Assembly: GCA_964057225.1 (NCBI GenBank)
Contig: OZ059899.1
Coordinates: 21,274,501 to 21,338,500 of the forward strand
Origin: Auanema rhodensis
Taxonomy: Eukaryota; Nematoda; Chromadorea; Rhabditida; Rhabditidae
Direction: 5' to 3'
Length of the DNA: 64,000 nt
Position numbers and translations under genes: made by a program. A model generated the notes under the pieces. That model did no database searches. It was not told the DNA's origin and worked only from the letters and a program-made list of their open reading frames with translations. This document shows positions 11,233 through 24,922 of this stretch, in pieces (the first letter of the stretch is position 1; each line of letters begins with the position of its first letter).

Positions 11233-14200
11233 ACATCTACTTTTTGCTAAATTATTTTGAAATTTTTCGAAAAAATTTTTGTCAAAATGTTTTTGGAAGC
11301 AATGTTGAGTGTACATGGAAACTCAACGTACACTAATGCATCATTTTTCAAACGATCATAACTAATTTTTGTATTAAGCGTTTCTCAATGTAGTATAGTG
11401 CATTCGATGCGGATTTTTAAGCTGCGTCGATCTGTGTTATCAGATTTGCGCTAGCTTAAAAATGCACCGAGATATCAACTGATATAAGTTCACACTTATA
11501 TCCTCGATTTTCACCCTGAAGAATTAATTTTTTCGTTGAATAACATTGTCCATCGTCTTTGCCTTGAAAAAAGGAATCTAAAAACATCTACTTTTCGCTA
11601 AATTATTTTGAAATTTTTTGAAAAAATTTTTGTCAAAATGTTTTTGGAAGCAATGTTGAGTGTACATGGAAACTCAACATACACTAATGCATCATTTTTC
11701 AAACGATCATAACTAATTTTTGTATAAAGCGTTTCTCAATGTAGTATAGTGCATTCGATGCGGATTTTTAAGCTGCGTCGATCTGTGTTATCATATTTGC
11801 GCTAGCTTAAAAATGCACCGAGATATCAACTGATATAAGTTCACACTTATATCCTCAATTTTCACCCTGAAGAATTAATTTTTTCGTTGAATAACATTGT
11901 CCATCGTCTTTGCCTTGAAAAAAGGAATCTAAAAACATCTACTTTTTGCTAAATTATTTTGAAATTTTTCGAAAAAATTTTTGTCAAAATGTTTTTGGAA
12001 GCAATGTTGAGTGTACATGGAAACTCAACGTACACTAATGCATCATTTTTCAAACGATCATAACTAATTTTTGTATTAAGCGTTTCTCAATGTAGTATAG
12101 TGCATTCGATGCGGATTTTTAAGCTGCGTCGATCTGTGTTATCAGATTTGCGCTAGCTTAAAAATGCACCGAGATATCAACTGATATAAGTTCACACTTA
12201 TATCCTCGATTTTCACCCTGAAGAATTAATTTTTTCGTTGAATAACATTGTCCATCGTCTTTGCCTTGAAAAAAGGAATCTAAAAACATCTACTTTTCGC
12301 TAAATTATTTTGAAATTTTTTGAAAAAATTTTTGTCAAAATGTTTTTGGAAGCAATGTTGAGTGTACATGGAAACTCAACATACACTAATGCATCATTTT
12401 TCAAACGATCATAACTAATTTTTGTATTAAGCGTTTCTCAATGTAGTATAGTGCATTCGTTGCGGATTTTTAAGCTGCGTCGATCTGTGTTATCATATTT
12501 GCGCTAGCTTAAAAATGCACCGAGATATCAACTGATATAAGTTCACACTTATATCCTCAATTTTCACCCTGAAGAATTAATTTTTTCGTTGAATAACATT
12601 GTCCATCGTCTTTGCCTTGAAAAAAGGAATCTAAAAACATCTACTTTTTGCTAAATTATTTTGAAATTTTTCGAAAAAATTTTTGTCAAAATGTTTTTGG
12701 AAGCAATGTTGAGTGTACATGGAAACTCAACGTACACTAATGCATCATTTTTCAAACGATCATAACTAATTTTTGTATTAAGCGTTTCTCAATGTAGTAT
12801 AGTGCATTCGATGCGGATTTTTAAGCTGCGTCGATCTGTGTTATCAGATTTGCGCTAGCTTAAAAATGCACCGAGATATCAACTGATATAAGTTCACACT
12901 TATATCCTCGATTTTCACCCTGAAGAATTAATTTTTTCGTTGAATAACATTGTCCATCGTCTTTGCCTTGAAAAAAGGAATCTAAAAACATCTACTTTTC
13001 GCTAAATTATTTTGAAATTTTTTGAAAAAATTTTTGTCAAAATGTTTTTGGAAGCAATGTTGAGTGTACATGGAAACTCAACATACACTAATGCATCATT
13101 TTTCAAACGATCATAACTAATTTTTGTATTAAGCGTTTCTCAATGTAGTATAGTGCATTCGTTGCGGATTTTTAAGCTGCGTCGATCTGTGTTATCATAT
13201 TTGCGCTAGCTTAAAAATGCACCGAGATATCAACTGATATAAGTTCACACTTATATCCTCAATTTTCACCCTGAAGAATTAATTTTTTCGTTGAATAACA
13301 TTGTCCATCGTCTTTGCCTTGAAAAAAGGAATCTAAAAACATCTACTTTTTGCTAAATTATTTTGAAATTTTTCGAAAAAATTTTTGTCAAAATGTTTTT
13401 GGAAGCAATGTTGAGTGTACATGGAAACTCAACGTACACTAATGCATCATTTTTCAAACGATCATAACTAATTTTTGTATTAAGCGTTTCTCAATGTAAT
13501 ATAGTGCATTCGATGCGGATTTTTAAGCTGCGTCGATCTGTGTTATCAGATTTGCGCTAGCTTAAAAATGCACCGAGATATCAACTGATATAAGTTCACA
13601 CTTATATCCTCGATTTTCACCCTGAAGAATTAATTTTTTCGTTGAATAACATTGTCCATCGTCTTTGCCTTGAAAAAAGGAATCTAAAAACATCTACTTT
13701 TCGCTAAATTATTTTGAAATTTTTTTTGAAAAATTTTTGTCAAAATGTTTTTGGAAGCAATGTTGAGTGTACATGGAAACTCAACATACACTAATGCATC
13801 ATTTTTCAAACGATCATAACTAATTTTTGTATAAAGCGTTTCTCAATGTAGTATAGTGCATTCGATGCGGATTTTTAAGCTGCGTCGATCTGTGTTATCA
13901 TATTTGCGCTAGCTTAAAAATGCACCGAGATATCAACTGATATAAGTTCACACTTATATCCTCAATTTTCACCCTGAAGAATTAATTTTTTCGTTGAATA
14001 ACATTGTCCATCGTCTTTGCCTTGAAAAAAGGAATCTAAAAACATCTACTTTTTGCTAAATTATTTTGAAATTTTTCGAAAAAATTTTTGTCAAAATGTT
14101 TTTGGAAGCAATGTTGAGTGTACATGGAAACTCAACGTACACTAATGCATCATTTTTCAAACGATCATAACTAATTTTTGTATTAAGCGTTTCTCAATGT

Positions 14201-15445
14201 AGTATAGTGCATTCGATGCGGATTTTTAAGCTGCGTCGATCTGTGTTATCAGATTTGCGCTAGCTTAAAAATGCACCGAGATATCAACTGATATAAGTTC
14301 ACACTTATATCCTCAATTTTCACCCTGAAGAATTAATTTTTTCGTTGAATAACATTGTCCATCGTCTTTGCCTTGAAAAAAGGAATCTAAAAACATCTAC
14401 TTTTTGCTAAATTATTTTGAAATTTTTCGAAAAAATTTTTGTCAAAATGTTTTTGGAAGCAATGTTGAGTGTACATGGAAACTCAACGTACACTAATGCA
14501 TCATTTTTCAAACGATCATAACTAATTTTTGTATTAAGCGTTTCTTAATGTAGTATAGTGCATTCGATGCGGATTTTTAAGCTGCGTCGATCTGTGTTAT
14601 CAGATTTGCGCTAGCTTAAAAATGCACCGAGATATCAACTGATGTAAGTTCACACTTATATCCTCGATTTTCACCCTGAAGAATTAATTTTTTCGTTGAA
14701 TAACATTGTCCATCGTCTTTGCTTTGAAAAAAGGAATCTAAAAACATCTACTTTTCGCTAAATTATCTTGAAATTTTTTGAAAAAATTTTTGTCAAAATG
14801 TTTTTGGAAGCAATGTTGAGTGTACATGGAAACTCAACATACACTAATGCATCATTTTTCAAACGATCATAACTAATTTTTGTATAAAGCGTTTCTCAAT
14901 GTAGTATAGTGCATTCGATGCGGATTTTTAAGCTGCGTCGATCTGTGTTATCATATTTGCGCTAGCTTAAAAATGCACCGAGATATCAACTGATATAAGT
15001 TCACACTTATATCCTCAATTTTCACCCTGAAGAATTAATTTTTTCGTTGAATAACATTGTCCATCGTCTTTGCCTTGAAAAAAGGAATCTAAAAACATCT
15101 ACTTTTTGCTAAATTATTTTGAAATTTTTCGAAAAAATTTTTGTCAAAATGTTTTTGGAAGCAATGTTGAGTGTACATGGAAACTCAACGTACACTAATG
15201 CATCATTTTTCAAACGATCATAACTAATTTTTGTATTAAGCGTTTCTCAATGTAGTATAGTGCATTCGATGCGGATTTTTAAGCTGCGTCGATCTGTGTT
15301 ATCAGATTTGCGCTAGCTTAAAAATGCACCGAGATATCAACTGATATAAGTTCACACTTATATCCTCGATTTTCACCCTGAAGAATTAATTTTTTCGTGG
15401 AATAACATTGTCCATCGTCTTTGCCTTGAAAAAAGGAATCTAAAA
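11233..15445 (+). repeat. Alternating dimer zone of SatA (702-bp period)
   Basis: Monomers alternate between a CTTTTCGCT/TTTGAAAA/CATAT type and a CTTTTTGCT/TTCGAAAA/AACGTACAC/CAGAT type. The pairs at 12286-12987 and 12988-13689 are nearly identical and share the GCATTCGTTGCGG variant. The monomer at 13690 has a shifted T/A tract and is 1 bp longer. One interruption of the alternation occurs at 14042-14743. Confidence 0.8.
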
Positions 15446-17200
15446 ACATCTACTTTTCGCTAAATTATTTTGAAATTTTTTGAAAAAATTTTTGTCAAAA
15501 TGTTTTTGGAAGCAATGTTGAGTGTACATGGAAACTCAACATACACTAATGCATCATTTTTCAAACGATCATAACTAATTTTTGTATTAAGCGTTTCTCA
15601 ATGTAGTATAGTGCATTCGATGCGGATTTTTAAGCTGCGTCGATCTGTGTTATCATATTTGCGCTAGCTTAAAAATGCACCGAGATATCAACTGATATAT
15701 GTTCACACTTATATCCTCAATTTTCACCCTGAAGAATTAATTTTTTCGTTGAATAACATTGTCCATCGTCTTTGCCTTGAAAAAAGGAATCTAAAAACAT
15801 CTACTTTTTGCTAAATTATTTTGAAATGTTTTGAAAAAATTTTTGTCAAAATGTTTTTGGAAGCAATGTTGAGTGTACATGGAAACTCAACATACACTAA
15901 TGCATCATTTTTCAAACGATCATAACTAATTTTTGTATTAGGCGTTTCTCAATGTAGTATAGTGCATTCGATGCGGATTTTTAAGCTGCGTCGATCTGTG
16001 TTATCAGATTTGCGCTAGCTTAAAAATGCACCGAGATATCAACTGATATAAGTTCACACTTATATCCTCGATTTTCACCCTGAAGAATTAATTTTTTCGT
16101 TGAATAACATTGTCCATCGTCTTTGCCTTGAAAAAAGGAATCTAAAAACATCTACTTTTTGCTAAATTATTCTGAAATTTTTTGAAAAAATTTTTGTCAA
16201 AATGTTTTTGGAAGCAATGTTGAGTGTACATGAAAACTCAACATACACTAATGCATCATTTTTCAAACGATCATAACTAATTTTTGTATTAAGCGTTTCT
16301 CAATGTAGTATAGTGCATTCGATGCGGATTTTTAAGCTGCGTCGATCTGTGTTATCATATTTGCGCTAGCTTAAAAATGCACCGAGATATCAACTGATAT
16401 AAGTTCACACTTATATCCTCAATTTTCACACTGAAGAATTAATTTTTTCGTTGAATAACATTGTCCATCGTCTTTGCCTTGAAAAAAGGAATCTAAAAAC
16501 ATCTACTTTTTGCTAAATTATTTTGAAATTTTTCGAAAAAATTTTTGTCAAAATGTTTTTGGAAGCAATGTTGAGTGTACATGGAAACTCAACATACACT
16601 AAGGCATCATTTTTCAAACGATCATAACTAATTTTTGTATTAAGCGTTTCTCAATGTAGTATAGTACATTCGATGCGGATTTTCAAGCTGCGTCGATCTG
16701 TGTTATCAGATTTGCGCTAGCTTAAAAATGCACCGAGATATCAACTGATATAAGTTCACACTTATATCCTCGATTTTCACCCTGAAGAATTAATTTTTTC
16801 GTTGAATAACATTGTCCATCGTCTTTGCCTTGAAAAAAGGAATCTAAAAACATCTACTTTTTGCTAAATTATTTTGAAATTTTTCGAAAAAATTTTTGTC
16901 AAAATGTTTTTGGAAGCAATGTTGAGTGTACATGGAAACGCAACATACACTAAGGCATCATTTTTCAAACGATCATAACTAATTTTTGTATTAAGCGTTT
17001 TTCAATGTAGTATAGTGCATTCGATGCGGATTTTTAAGCTGCGTCGATCTGTGTTATCAGATTTGCGCTAGCTTAAAAATGCACCGAGATATCAACTGAT
17101 ATAAGTTCACACTTATATCCTCGATTTTCACCCTGAAGAATTAATTTTTTCGTTGAATAACATCGTCCATCGTCTTTGCCTTGAAAAAAGGAATCTAAAA
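15446..17200 (+). repeat. Partial third copy of the 11-mer unit
   Basis: Five monomers repeat the marker order GATATATGTTC, GAAATGTTTTG, ATTCTGAAA with CATGAAAAC, AAGGC with TAGTACATTCG, and AAACGCAAC with CGTTTTTCAATG. This is the end of the 11-mer unit, except that the monomer lying between the first two in the complete copies (5266 and 9127) is absent. It looks like an older or rearranged relative of the two complete copies. Confidence 0.75.
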
Positions 17201-20200
17201 ACATCTACTTTTTGCTAAATTATTTTGAAATTTTTTGAAAAAATTTTTGTCAAAATGTTTTTGGAAGCAATGTTGAGTGTACATGGAAACTCAACATACA
17301 CTAATGCATCATTTTTCAAACGATCATAACTAATTTTTGCATTAAGCGTTTCTCAATGTAGTATAGTGCATTCGTTGCGGATTTTTAAGCTGCGTCGATC
17401 TGTGTTATCATATTTGCGCTAGCTTAAAAATGCACCGAGATATCAACTGATATAAGTTCACACTTATATCCTCAATTTTCACCCTGAAGAATTAATTTTT
17501 TCGTTGAATAACATTGTCCATCGTCTTTGCCTTGAAAAAAGGAATCTAAAAACATCTACTTTTTGCTAAATTATTTTGAAATTTTTCGAAAAAATTTTTG
17601 TCAAAATGTTTTTGGAAGCAATGTTGAGTGTACATGGAAACTCAACGTACACTAATGCATCATTTTTCAAACGATCATAACTAATTTTTGTATTAAGCGT
17701 TTCTCAATGTAGTATAGTGCATTCGATGCGGATTTTTAAGCTGCGTCGATCTGTGTTATCAGATTTGCGCTAGCTTAAAAATGCACCGAGATATCAACTG
17801 ATATAAGTTCACACTTATATCCTCGATTTTCACCCTGAAGAATTAATTTTTTCGTTGAATAACATTGTCCATCGTCTTTGCCTTGAAAAAAGGAATCTAA
17901 AAACATCTACTTTTTGCTAAATTATTTTGAAATTTTTCGAAAAAATTTTTGTCAAAATGTTTTTGGAAGCAATGTTGAGTGTACATGGAAACGCAACATA
18001 CACTAAGGCATCATTTTTCAAACGATCATAACTAATTTTTGTATTAAGCGTTTCTCAATGTAGTATAGTGCATTCGATGCGGATTTTTAAGCTGCGTCGA
18101 TCTGTGTTATCAGATTTGCACTAGCTTAAAAATGCACCGAGATATCAACTGATATAAGTTCACACTTATATCCTCGATTTTCACCCTGAAGAATTAATTT
18201 TTTCGTTGAATAACATTGTCCATCGTCTTTGCCTTGAAAAAAGGAATCTAAAAACATCTACTTTTTGCTAAATTATTTTGAAATTTTTTGAAAAAATTTT
18301 TGTCAAAATGTTTTTGGAAGCAATGTTGAGTGTACATGGAAACTCAACGTACACTAATGCATCATTTTTCAAACGATCATAACTAATTTTTGTATTAAGC
18401 GTTTCTCAATGTAGTATAGTGCATTCGATGCGGATTTTTAAGCTGCGTCGATCTGTGTTATCAGATTTGCGCTAGCTTAAAAATGCACCGAGATATCAAC
18501 TGATATAAGTTCACACTTATATCCTCGATTTTCACCCTGAAGAATTAATTTTTTCGTTGAATAACATTGTCCATCGTCTTTGCCTTGAAAAAAGGAATCT
18601 AAAAACATCTACTTTTTGCTAAATTATTTTGAAATGTTTTGAAAAAATTTTTGTCAAAATGTTTTTGGAAGCAATGTTGAGTGTACATGGAAACTCAACA
18701 TACACTAATGCATCATTTTTCAAACGATCATAACTAATTTTTGTATTAAGCGTTTCTCAATGTAGTATAGTGCATTCGATGCGGATTTTTAAGCTGCGTC
18801 GATCTGTGTTATCAGATTTGCGCTAGCTTAAAAATGCACCGAGATATCAACTGATATAAGTTCACACTTATATCCTCGATTTTCACCCTGAAGAATTAAT
18901 TTTTTCGTTGAATAACATTGTCCATCGTCTTTGCCTTGAAAAAAGGAATCTAAAAACATCTACTTTTTGCTAAATTATTCTGAAATTTTTTGAAAAAATT
19001 TTTGTCAAAATGTTTTTGGAAGCAATGTTGAGTGTACATGAAAACTCAACATACACTAATGCATCATTTTTCAAACGATCATAACTAATTTTTGTATTAA
19101 GCGTTTCTCAATGTAGTTTAGTGCATTCGATGCGGATTTTTAAGCTGCGTCGATCTGTGTTATCATATTTGCGCTAGCTTAAAAATGCACCGAGATATCA
19201 ACTGATATAAGTTCACACTTATATCCTCAATTTTCACCCTGAAGAATTAATTTTTTCGTTGAATAACATTGTCCATCGTCTTTGCCTTGAAAAAAGGATT
19301 CTAAAAACATCTACTTTTTGCTAAATTATTTTGAAATTTTTCGAAAAAATTTTTGTCAAAATGTTTTTGGAAGCAATGTTGAGTGTACATGGAAACGCAA
19401 CATACACTAAGGCATCATTTTTCAAACGATCATAACTAATTTTTGTATTAAGCGTTTTTCAATGTAGTATAGTGCATTCGATGCGGATTTTTAAGCTGCG
19501 TCGATCTGTGTTATCAGATTTGCGCTAGCTTAAAAATGCACCGAGATATCAACTGATATAAGTTCACACTTATATCCTCGATTTTCACCCTGAAGAATTA
19601 ATTTTTTCGTTGAATAACATTGTCCATCGTCTTTGCCTTGAAAAAAGGAATCTAAAAACATCTACTTTTTGCTAAATTATTTTGAAATTTTTTGAAAAAA
19701 TTTTTGTCAAAATGTTTTTGGAAGCAATGTTGAGTGTACATGGAAACTCAACGTACACTAATGCATCATTTTTCAAACGATCATAACTAATTTTTGTATT
19801 AAGCGTTTCTCAATGTAGTATAGTGCATTCGATGCGGATTTTTAAGCTGCGTCGATCTGTGTTATCAGATTTGCGCTAGCTTAAAAATGCACCGAGATAT
19901 CAACTGATATAAGTTCACACTTATATCCTCGATTTTCACCCTGAAGAATTAATTTTTTCGTTGAATAACATTGTCCATCGTCTTTGCCTTGAAAAAAGGA
20001 ATCTAAAAACATCTACTTTTTGCTAAATTATTTTGAAATTTTTCGAAAAAATTTTTGTCAAAATGTTTTTGGAAGCAATGTTGAGTGTACATGGAAACGC
20101 AACATACACTAAGGCATCATTTTTCAAACGATCATAACTAATTTTTGTATTAAGCGTTTCTCAATGTAGTATAGTGCATTCGATGCGGATTTTTAAGCTG

Positions 20201-23200
20201 CGTCGATCTGTGTTATCAGATTTGCACTAGCTTAAAAATGCACCGAGATATCAACTGATATAAGTTCACACTTATATCCTCGATTTTCACCCTGAAGAAT
20301 TAATTTTTTCGTTGAATAACATTGTCCATCGTCTTTGCCTTGAAAAAAGGAATCTAAAAACATCTACTTTTTGCTAAATTATTTTGAAATTTTTTGAAAA
20401 CATTTTTGTCAAAATGTTTTTGGAAGCAATGTTGAGTGTACATGGAAACTCAACATACACTAATGCATCATTTTTCAAACGATCATAACTAATTTTTGTA
20501 TTAAGCGTTTCTCAATGTAGTATAGTGCATTCGATGCGGATTTTTAAGCTGCGTCGATCTGTGTTATCATATTTGCGCTAGCTTAAAAATGCACCGAGAT
20601 ATCAACTGATATAAGTTCACACTTATATCCTCGATTTTCACCCTGAAGAATTAATTTTTTCGTTGAATAACATTGTTCATCGTCTTTGCCTTGAAAAAAG
20701 GAATCTAAAAACATCTACTTTTTGCTAAATTATTTTGAAATTTTTCGAAAAAATTTTTGTCAAAATGTTTTTGGAAGCAATGTTGAGTGTACATGGAAAC
20801 TCAACATACACTAATGCATCATTTTTCAAACGATCATAACTAATTTTTGTATTAAGCGTTTCTCAATGTAGTATAGTGCATTCGATGCGGATTTTTAAGC
20901 TGCGTCGATCTGTGTTATCATATTTGCGCTAGCTTAAAAATGCACCGAGATATCAACTGATATAAGTTCACACTTATATCCTCAATTTTCACCCTGAAGA
21001 ATTAATTTTTTCGTTGAATAACATTGTCCATCGTCTTTGCCTTGAAAAAAGGAATCTAAAAACATCTACTTTCTGCTAAATTATTTTGAAATTTTTCGAA
21101 AAAATTTTTGTCAAAATGTTTTTGGAAGCAATGTTGAGTGTACATGGAAACTCAACATACACTAAGGCATCATTTTTCAAACGATCATAACTAATTTTTG
21201 TATTAAGCGTTTCTCAATGTAGTATAGTACATTCGATGCGGATTTTCAAGCTGCGTCGATCTGTGTTATCAGTATTGCGCTAGCTTAAAAATGCACCGAG
21301 ATATCAACTGATATAAGTTCACACTTATATCCTCGATTTTCACCCTGAAGAATTAATTTTTTCGTTGAATAACATTGTTCATCGTCTTTGCCTTGAAAAA
21401 AGGAATCTAAAAACATCTACTTTTTGCTGAATTATTTTGAAATTTTTCGAAAAAATTTTTGTCAAAATGTTTTTGGAAGCAATGTTGAGTGTACATGGAA
21501 ACTCAACATACACTAATGCATCATTTTTCAAACGATCATAACTAATTTTTGTATTAAGCGTTTCTCAATGTAGTATAGTGCATTCGATGCGGATTTTTAA
21601 GCTGCGTCGATCTGTGTTATCAGATTTGCGCTAGCTTAAAAATGCACCGAGATATCAACTGATATAAGTTCACACTTATATCCTCGATTTTCACCCTGAA
21701 GAATTAATTTTTTCGTTGAATAACATTGTCCATCGTCTTTGCCTTGAAAAAAGGAATCTAAAAACATCTACTTTTTGCTAAATTATTCTGAAATTTTTTG
21801 AAAAAATTTTTGTCAAAATGTTTTTGGAAGCAATGTTGAGTGTACATGAAAACTCAACATACACTAATGCATCATTTTTCAAACGATCATAACTAATTTT
21901 TGTATTAAGCGTTTCTCAATGTAGTATAGTGCATTCGATGCGGATTTTTAAGCTGCGTCGATCTGTGTTATCATATTTGCGCTAGCTTAAAAATGCACCG
22001 AGATATCAACTGATATAAGTTCACACTTATATCCTCAATTTTCACCCTGAAGAATTAATTTTTTCGTTGAATAACATTGTCCATCGTCTTTGCCTTGAAA
22101 AAAGGAATCTAAAAACATCTACTTTTTGCTAAATTATTTTGAAATTTTTCGAAAAAATTTTTGTCAAAATGTTTTTGGAAGCAATGTTGAGTGTACATGG
22201 AAACTCAACGTACACTAATGCATCATTTTTCAAACGATCATAACTAATTTTTGTATTAAGCGTTTCTCAATGTAGTATAGTGCATTCGATGCGGATTTTT
22301 AAGCTGCGTCGATCTGTGTTATCAGATTTGCGCTAGCTTAAAAATGCACCGAGATATCAACTGATATAAGTTCACACTTATATCCTCGATTTTCACCCTG
22401 AAGAATTAATTTTTTCGTTGAATAACATTGTCCATCGTCTTTGCCTTGAAAAAAGGAATCTAAAAACATCTACTTTTTGCTAAATTATTTTGAAATTTTT
22501 CGAAAAAATTTTTGTCAAAATGTTTTTGGAAGCAATGTTGAGTGTACATGGAAACTCAACATACACTAATGCATCATTTTTCAAACGATCATAACTAATT
22601 TTTGTATTAAGCGTTTCTCAATGTAGTATAGTGCATTCGATGCGGATTTTTAAGCTGCGTCGATCTGTGTTATCAGATTTGCGCTAGCTTAAAAATGCAC
22701 CGAGATATCAACTGATATAAGTTCACACTTATATCCTCGATTTTCACCCTGAAGAATTAATTTTTTCGTTGAATAACATTGTCCATCGTCTTTGCCTTGA
22801 AAAAAGGAATCTAAAAACATCTACTTTTTGCTAAATTATTTTGAAATTTTTCGAAAAAATTTTTGTCAAAATGTTTTTGGAAGCAATGTTGAGTGTACAT
22901 GGAAACTCAACGTACACTAATGCATCATTTTTCAAACGATCATAACTAATTTTTGTATTAAGCGTTTCTCAATGTAGTATAGTGCATTCGATGCGGATTT
23001 TTAAGCTGCGTCGATCTGTGTTATCAGATTTGCGCTAGCTTAAAAATGCACCGAGATATCAACTGATATAAGTTCACACTTATATCCTCGATTTTCACCC
23101 TGAAGAATTAATTTTTTCGTTGAATAACATTGTCCATCGTCTTTGCCTTGAAAAAAGGAATCTAAAAACATCTACTTTTTGCTAAATTATTTTGAAATTT

Positions 23201-23518
23201 TTCGAAAAAATTTTTGTCAAAATGTTTTTGGAAGCAATGTTGAGTGTACATGGAAACTCAACGTACACTAATGCATCATTTTTCAAACGATCATAACTAA
23301 TTTTTGTATTAAGCGTTTCTCAATGTAGTATAATGCATTCGATGCGGATTTTTAAGCTGCGTCGATCTGTGTTATCAGATTTGCGCTAGCTTAAAAATGC
23401 ACCGAGATATCAACTGATATAAGTTCACACTTATATCCTCGATTTTCACCCTGAAGAATTAATTTTTTCGTTGAATAACATTGTCCATCGTCTTTGCCTT
23501 GAAAAAAGGAATCTAAAA

Positions 23519-24922
23519 ACATCTACTTTTTGCTAAATTATTTTGAAATTTTTCGAAAAAATTTTTGTCAAAATGTTTTTGGAAGCAATGTTGAGTGTAC
23601 ATGGAAACTCAACATACACTAATGCATCATTTTTCAAACGATCATAACTAATTTTTGTATTAAGCGTTTCTCAATGTAGTATAGTGCATTCGATGCGGAT
23701 TTTTAAGCTGCGTCGATCTGTGTTATCATATTTGCGCTAGCTTAAAAATGCACCGAGATATCAACTGATATAAGTTCACACTTATATCCTCAATTTTCAC
23801 CCTGAAGAATTAATTTTTTCGTTGAATAACATTGTCCATCGTTTTTGCCTTGAAAAAAGGAATCTAAAAACATCTATTTTTTGCTGAATTATTTTGAAAT
23901 TTTTCGAAAAAATTTTTGTCAAAATGTTTTTGGAAGCAATGTTGAGTGTACATGGAAACTCAACGTACACTAATGCATCATTTTTCAAACGATCATAACT
24001 AATTTTTGTATTAAGCGTTTCTCAATGTAGTATAGTGCATTCGATGCGGATTTTTAAGCTGCGTCGATCTGTGTTATCAGATTTGCGCTAGCTTAAAAAT
24101 GCACCGAGATATCAACTGATATAAGTTCACACTTATATCCTCGATTTTCACCCTGAAGAATTAATTTTTTCGTTGAATAACATTGTCCATCGTCTTTGCC
24201 TTGAAAAAAGGAATCTAAAAACATCTACTTTTTGCTAAATTATTTTGAAATTTTTCGAAAAAATTTTTGTCAAAATGTTTTTGGAAGCAATGTTGAGTGT
24301 ACATGGAAACGCAACATACACTAAGGCATCATTTTTCAAACGATCATAACTAATTTTTGTATTAAGCGTTTCTCAATGTAGTATAGTGCATTCGATGCGG
24401 ATTTTTAAGCTGCGTCGATCTGTGTTATCATATTTGCGCTAGCTTAAAAATGCACCGAGATATCAACTGATATAAGTTCACACTTATATCCTCAATTTTC
24501 ACCCTGAAAAATTAATTTTTTCGTTGAATAACATTGTCCATCGTCTTTGCCTTGAAAAAAGGAATCTAAAAACATCTACTTTCTGCTAAATTATTTTGAA
24601 ATTTTTCGAAAAAATTTTTGTCAAAATGTTTTTGGAAGCAATGTTGAGTGTACATGGAAACTCAACATACACTAAGGCATCATTTTTCAAACGATCATAA
24701 CTAATTTTTGTATTAAGCGTTTCTCAATGTAGCATAGTACATTCGATGCGGATTTTCAAGCTGCGTCGATCTGTGTTATCAGATTTGCGCTAGCTTAAAA
24801 ATGCACCGAGATATCAACTGATATAAGTTCACACTTATATCCTCGATTTTCACCCTGAACAATTATTTTTTTCGTTGAATAACATTGTTCATCGTCTTTG
24901 CCTTGAAAAAAGGAATCTAAAA
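23519..24922 (+). repeat. 4-monomer higher-order repeat, copy 1 (1404 bp)
   Basis: The four monomers carry CATCTATTTTTTGCTGAATT (23869), CTGAAAAATTAAT (24504) and CCTGAACAATTATTTTT (24853). Every marker recurs 1404 bp (4 x 351) downstream. The GCTGAATT change removes a minus-strand stop and creates the short spurious ORF noted among the rejected items. Confidence 0.88.

Noticed and set aside
23797-23988. 63-codon minus-strand open frame in SatA, also at 25201-25392 and, on the plus strand of the reverse array, 54946-55137.
   Set aside because: The frame is open only where a single variant (GCTGAATT, or TTCAGC on the other strand) removes a stop present in nearly all monomers. Other monomers are closed, so there is no sign of selection for coding.
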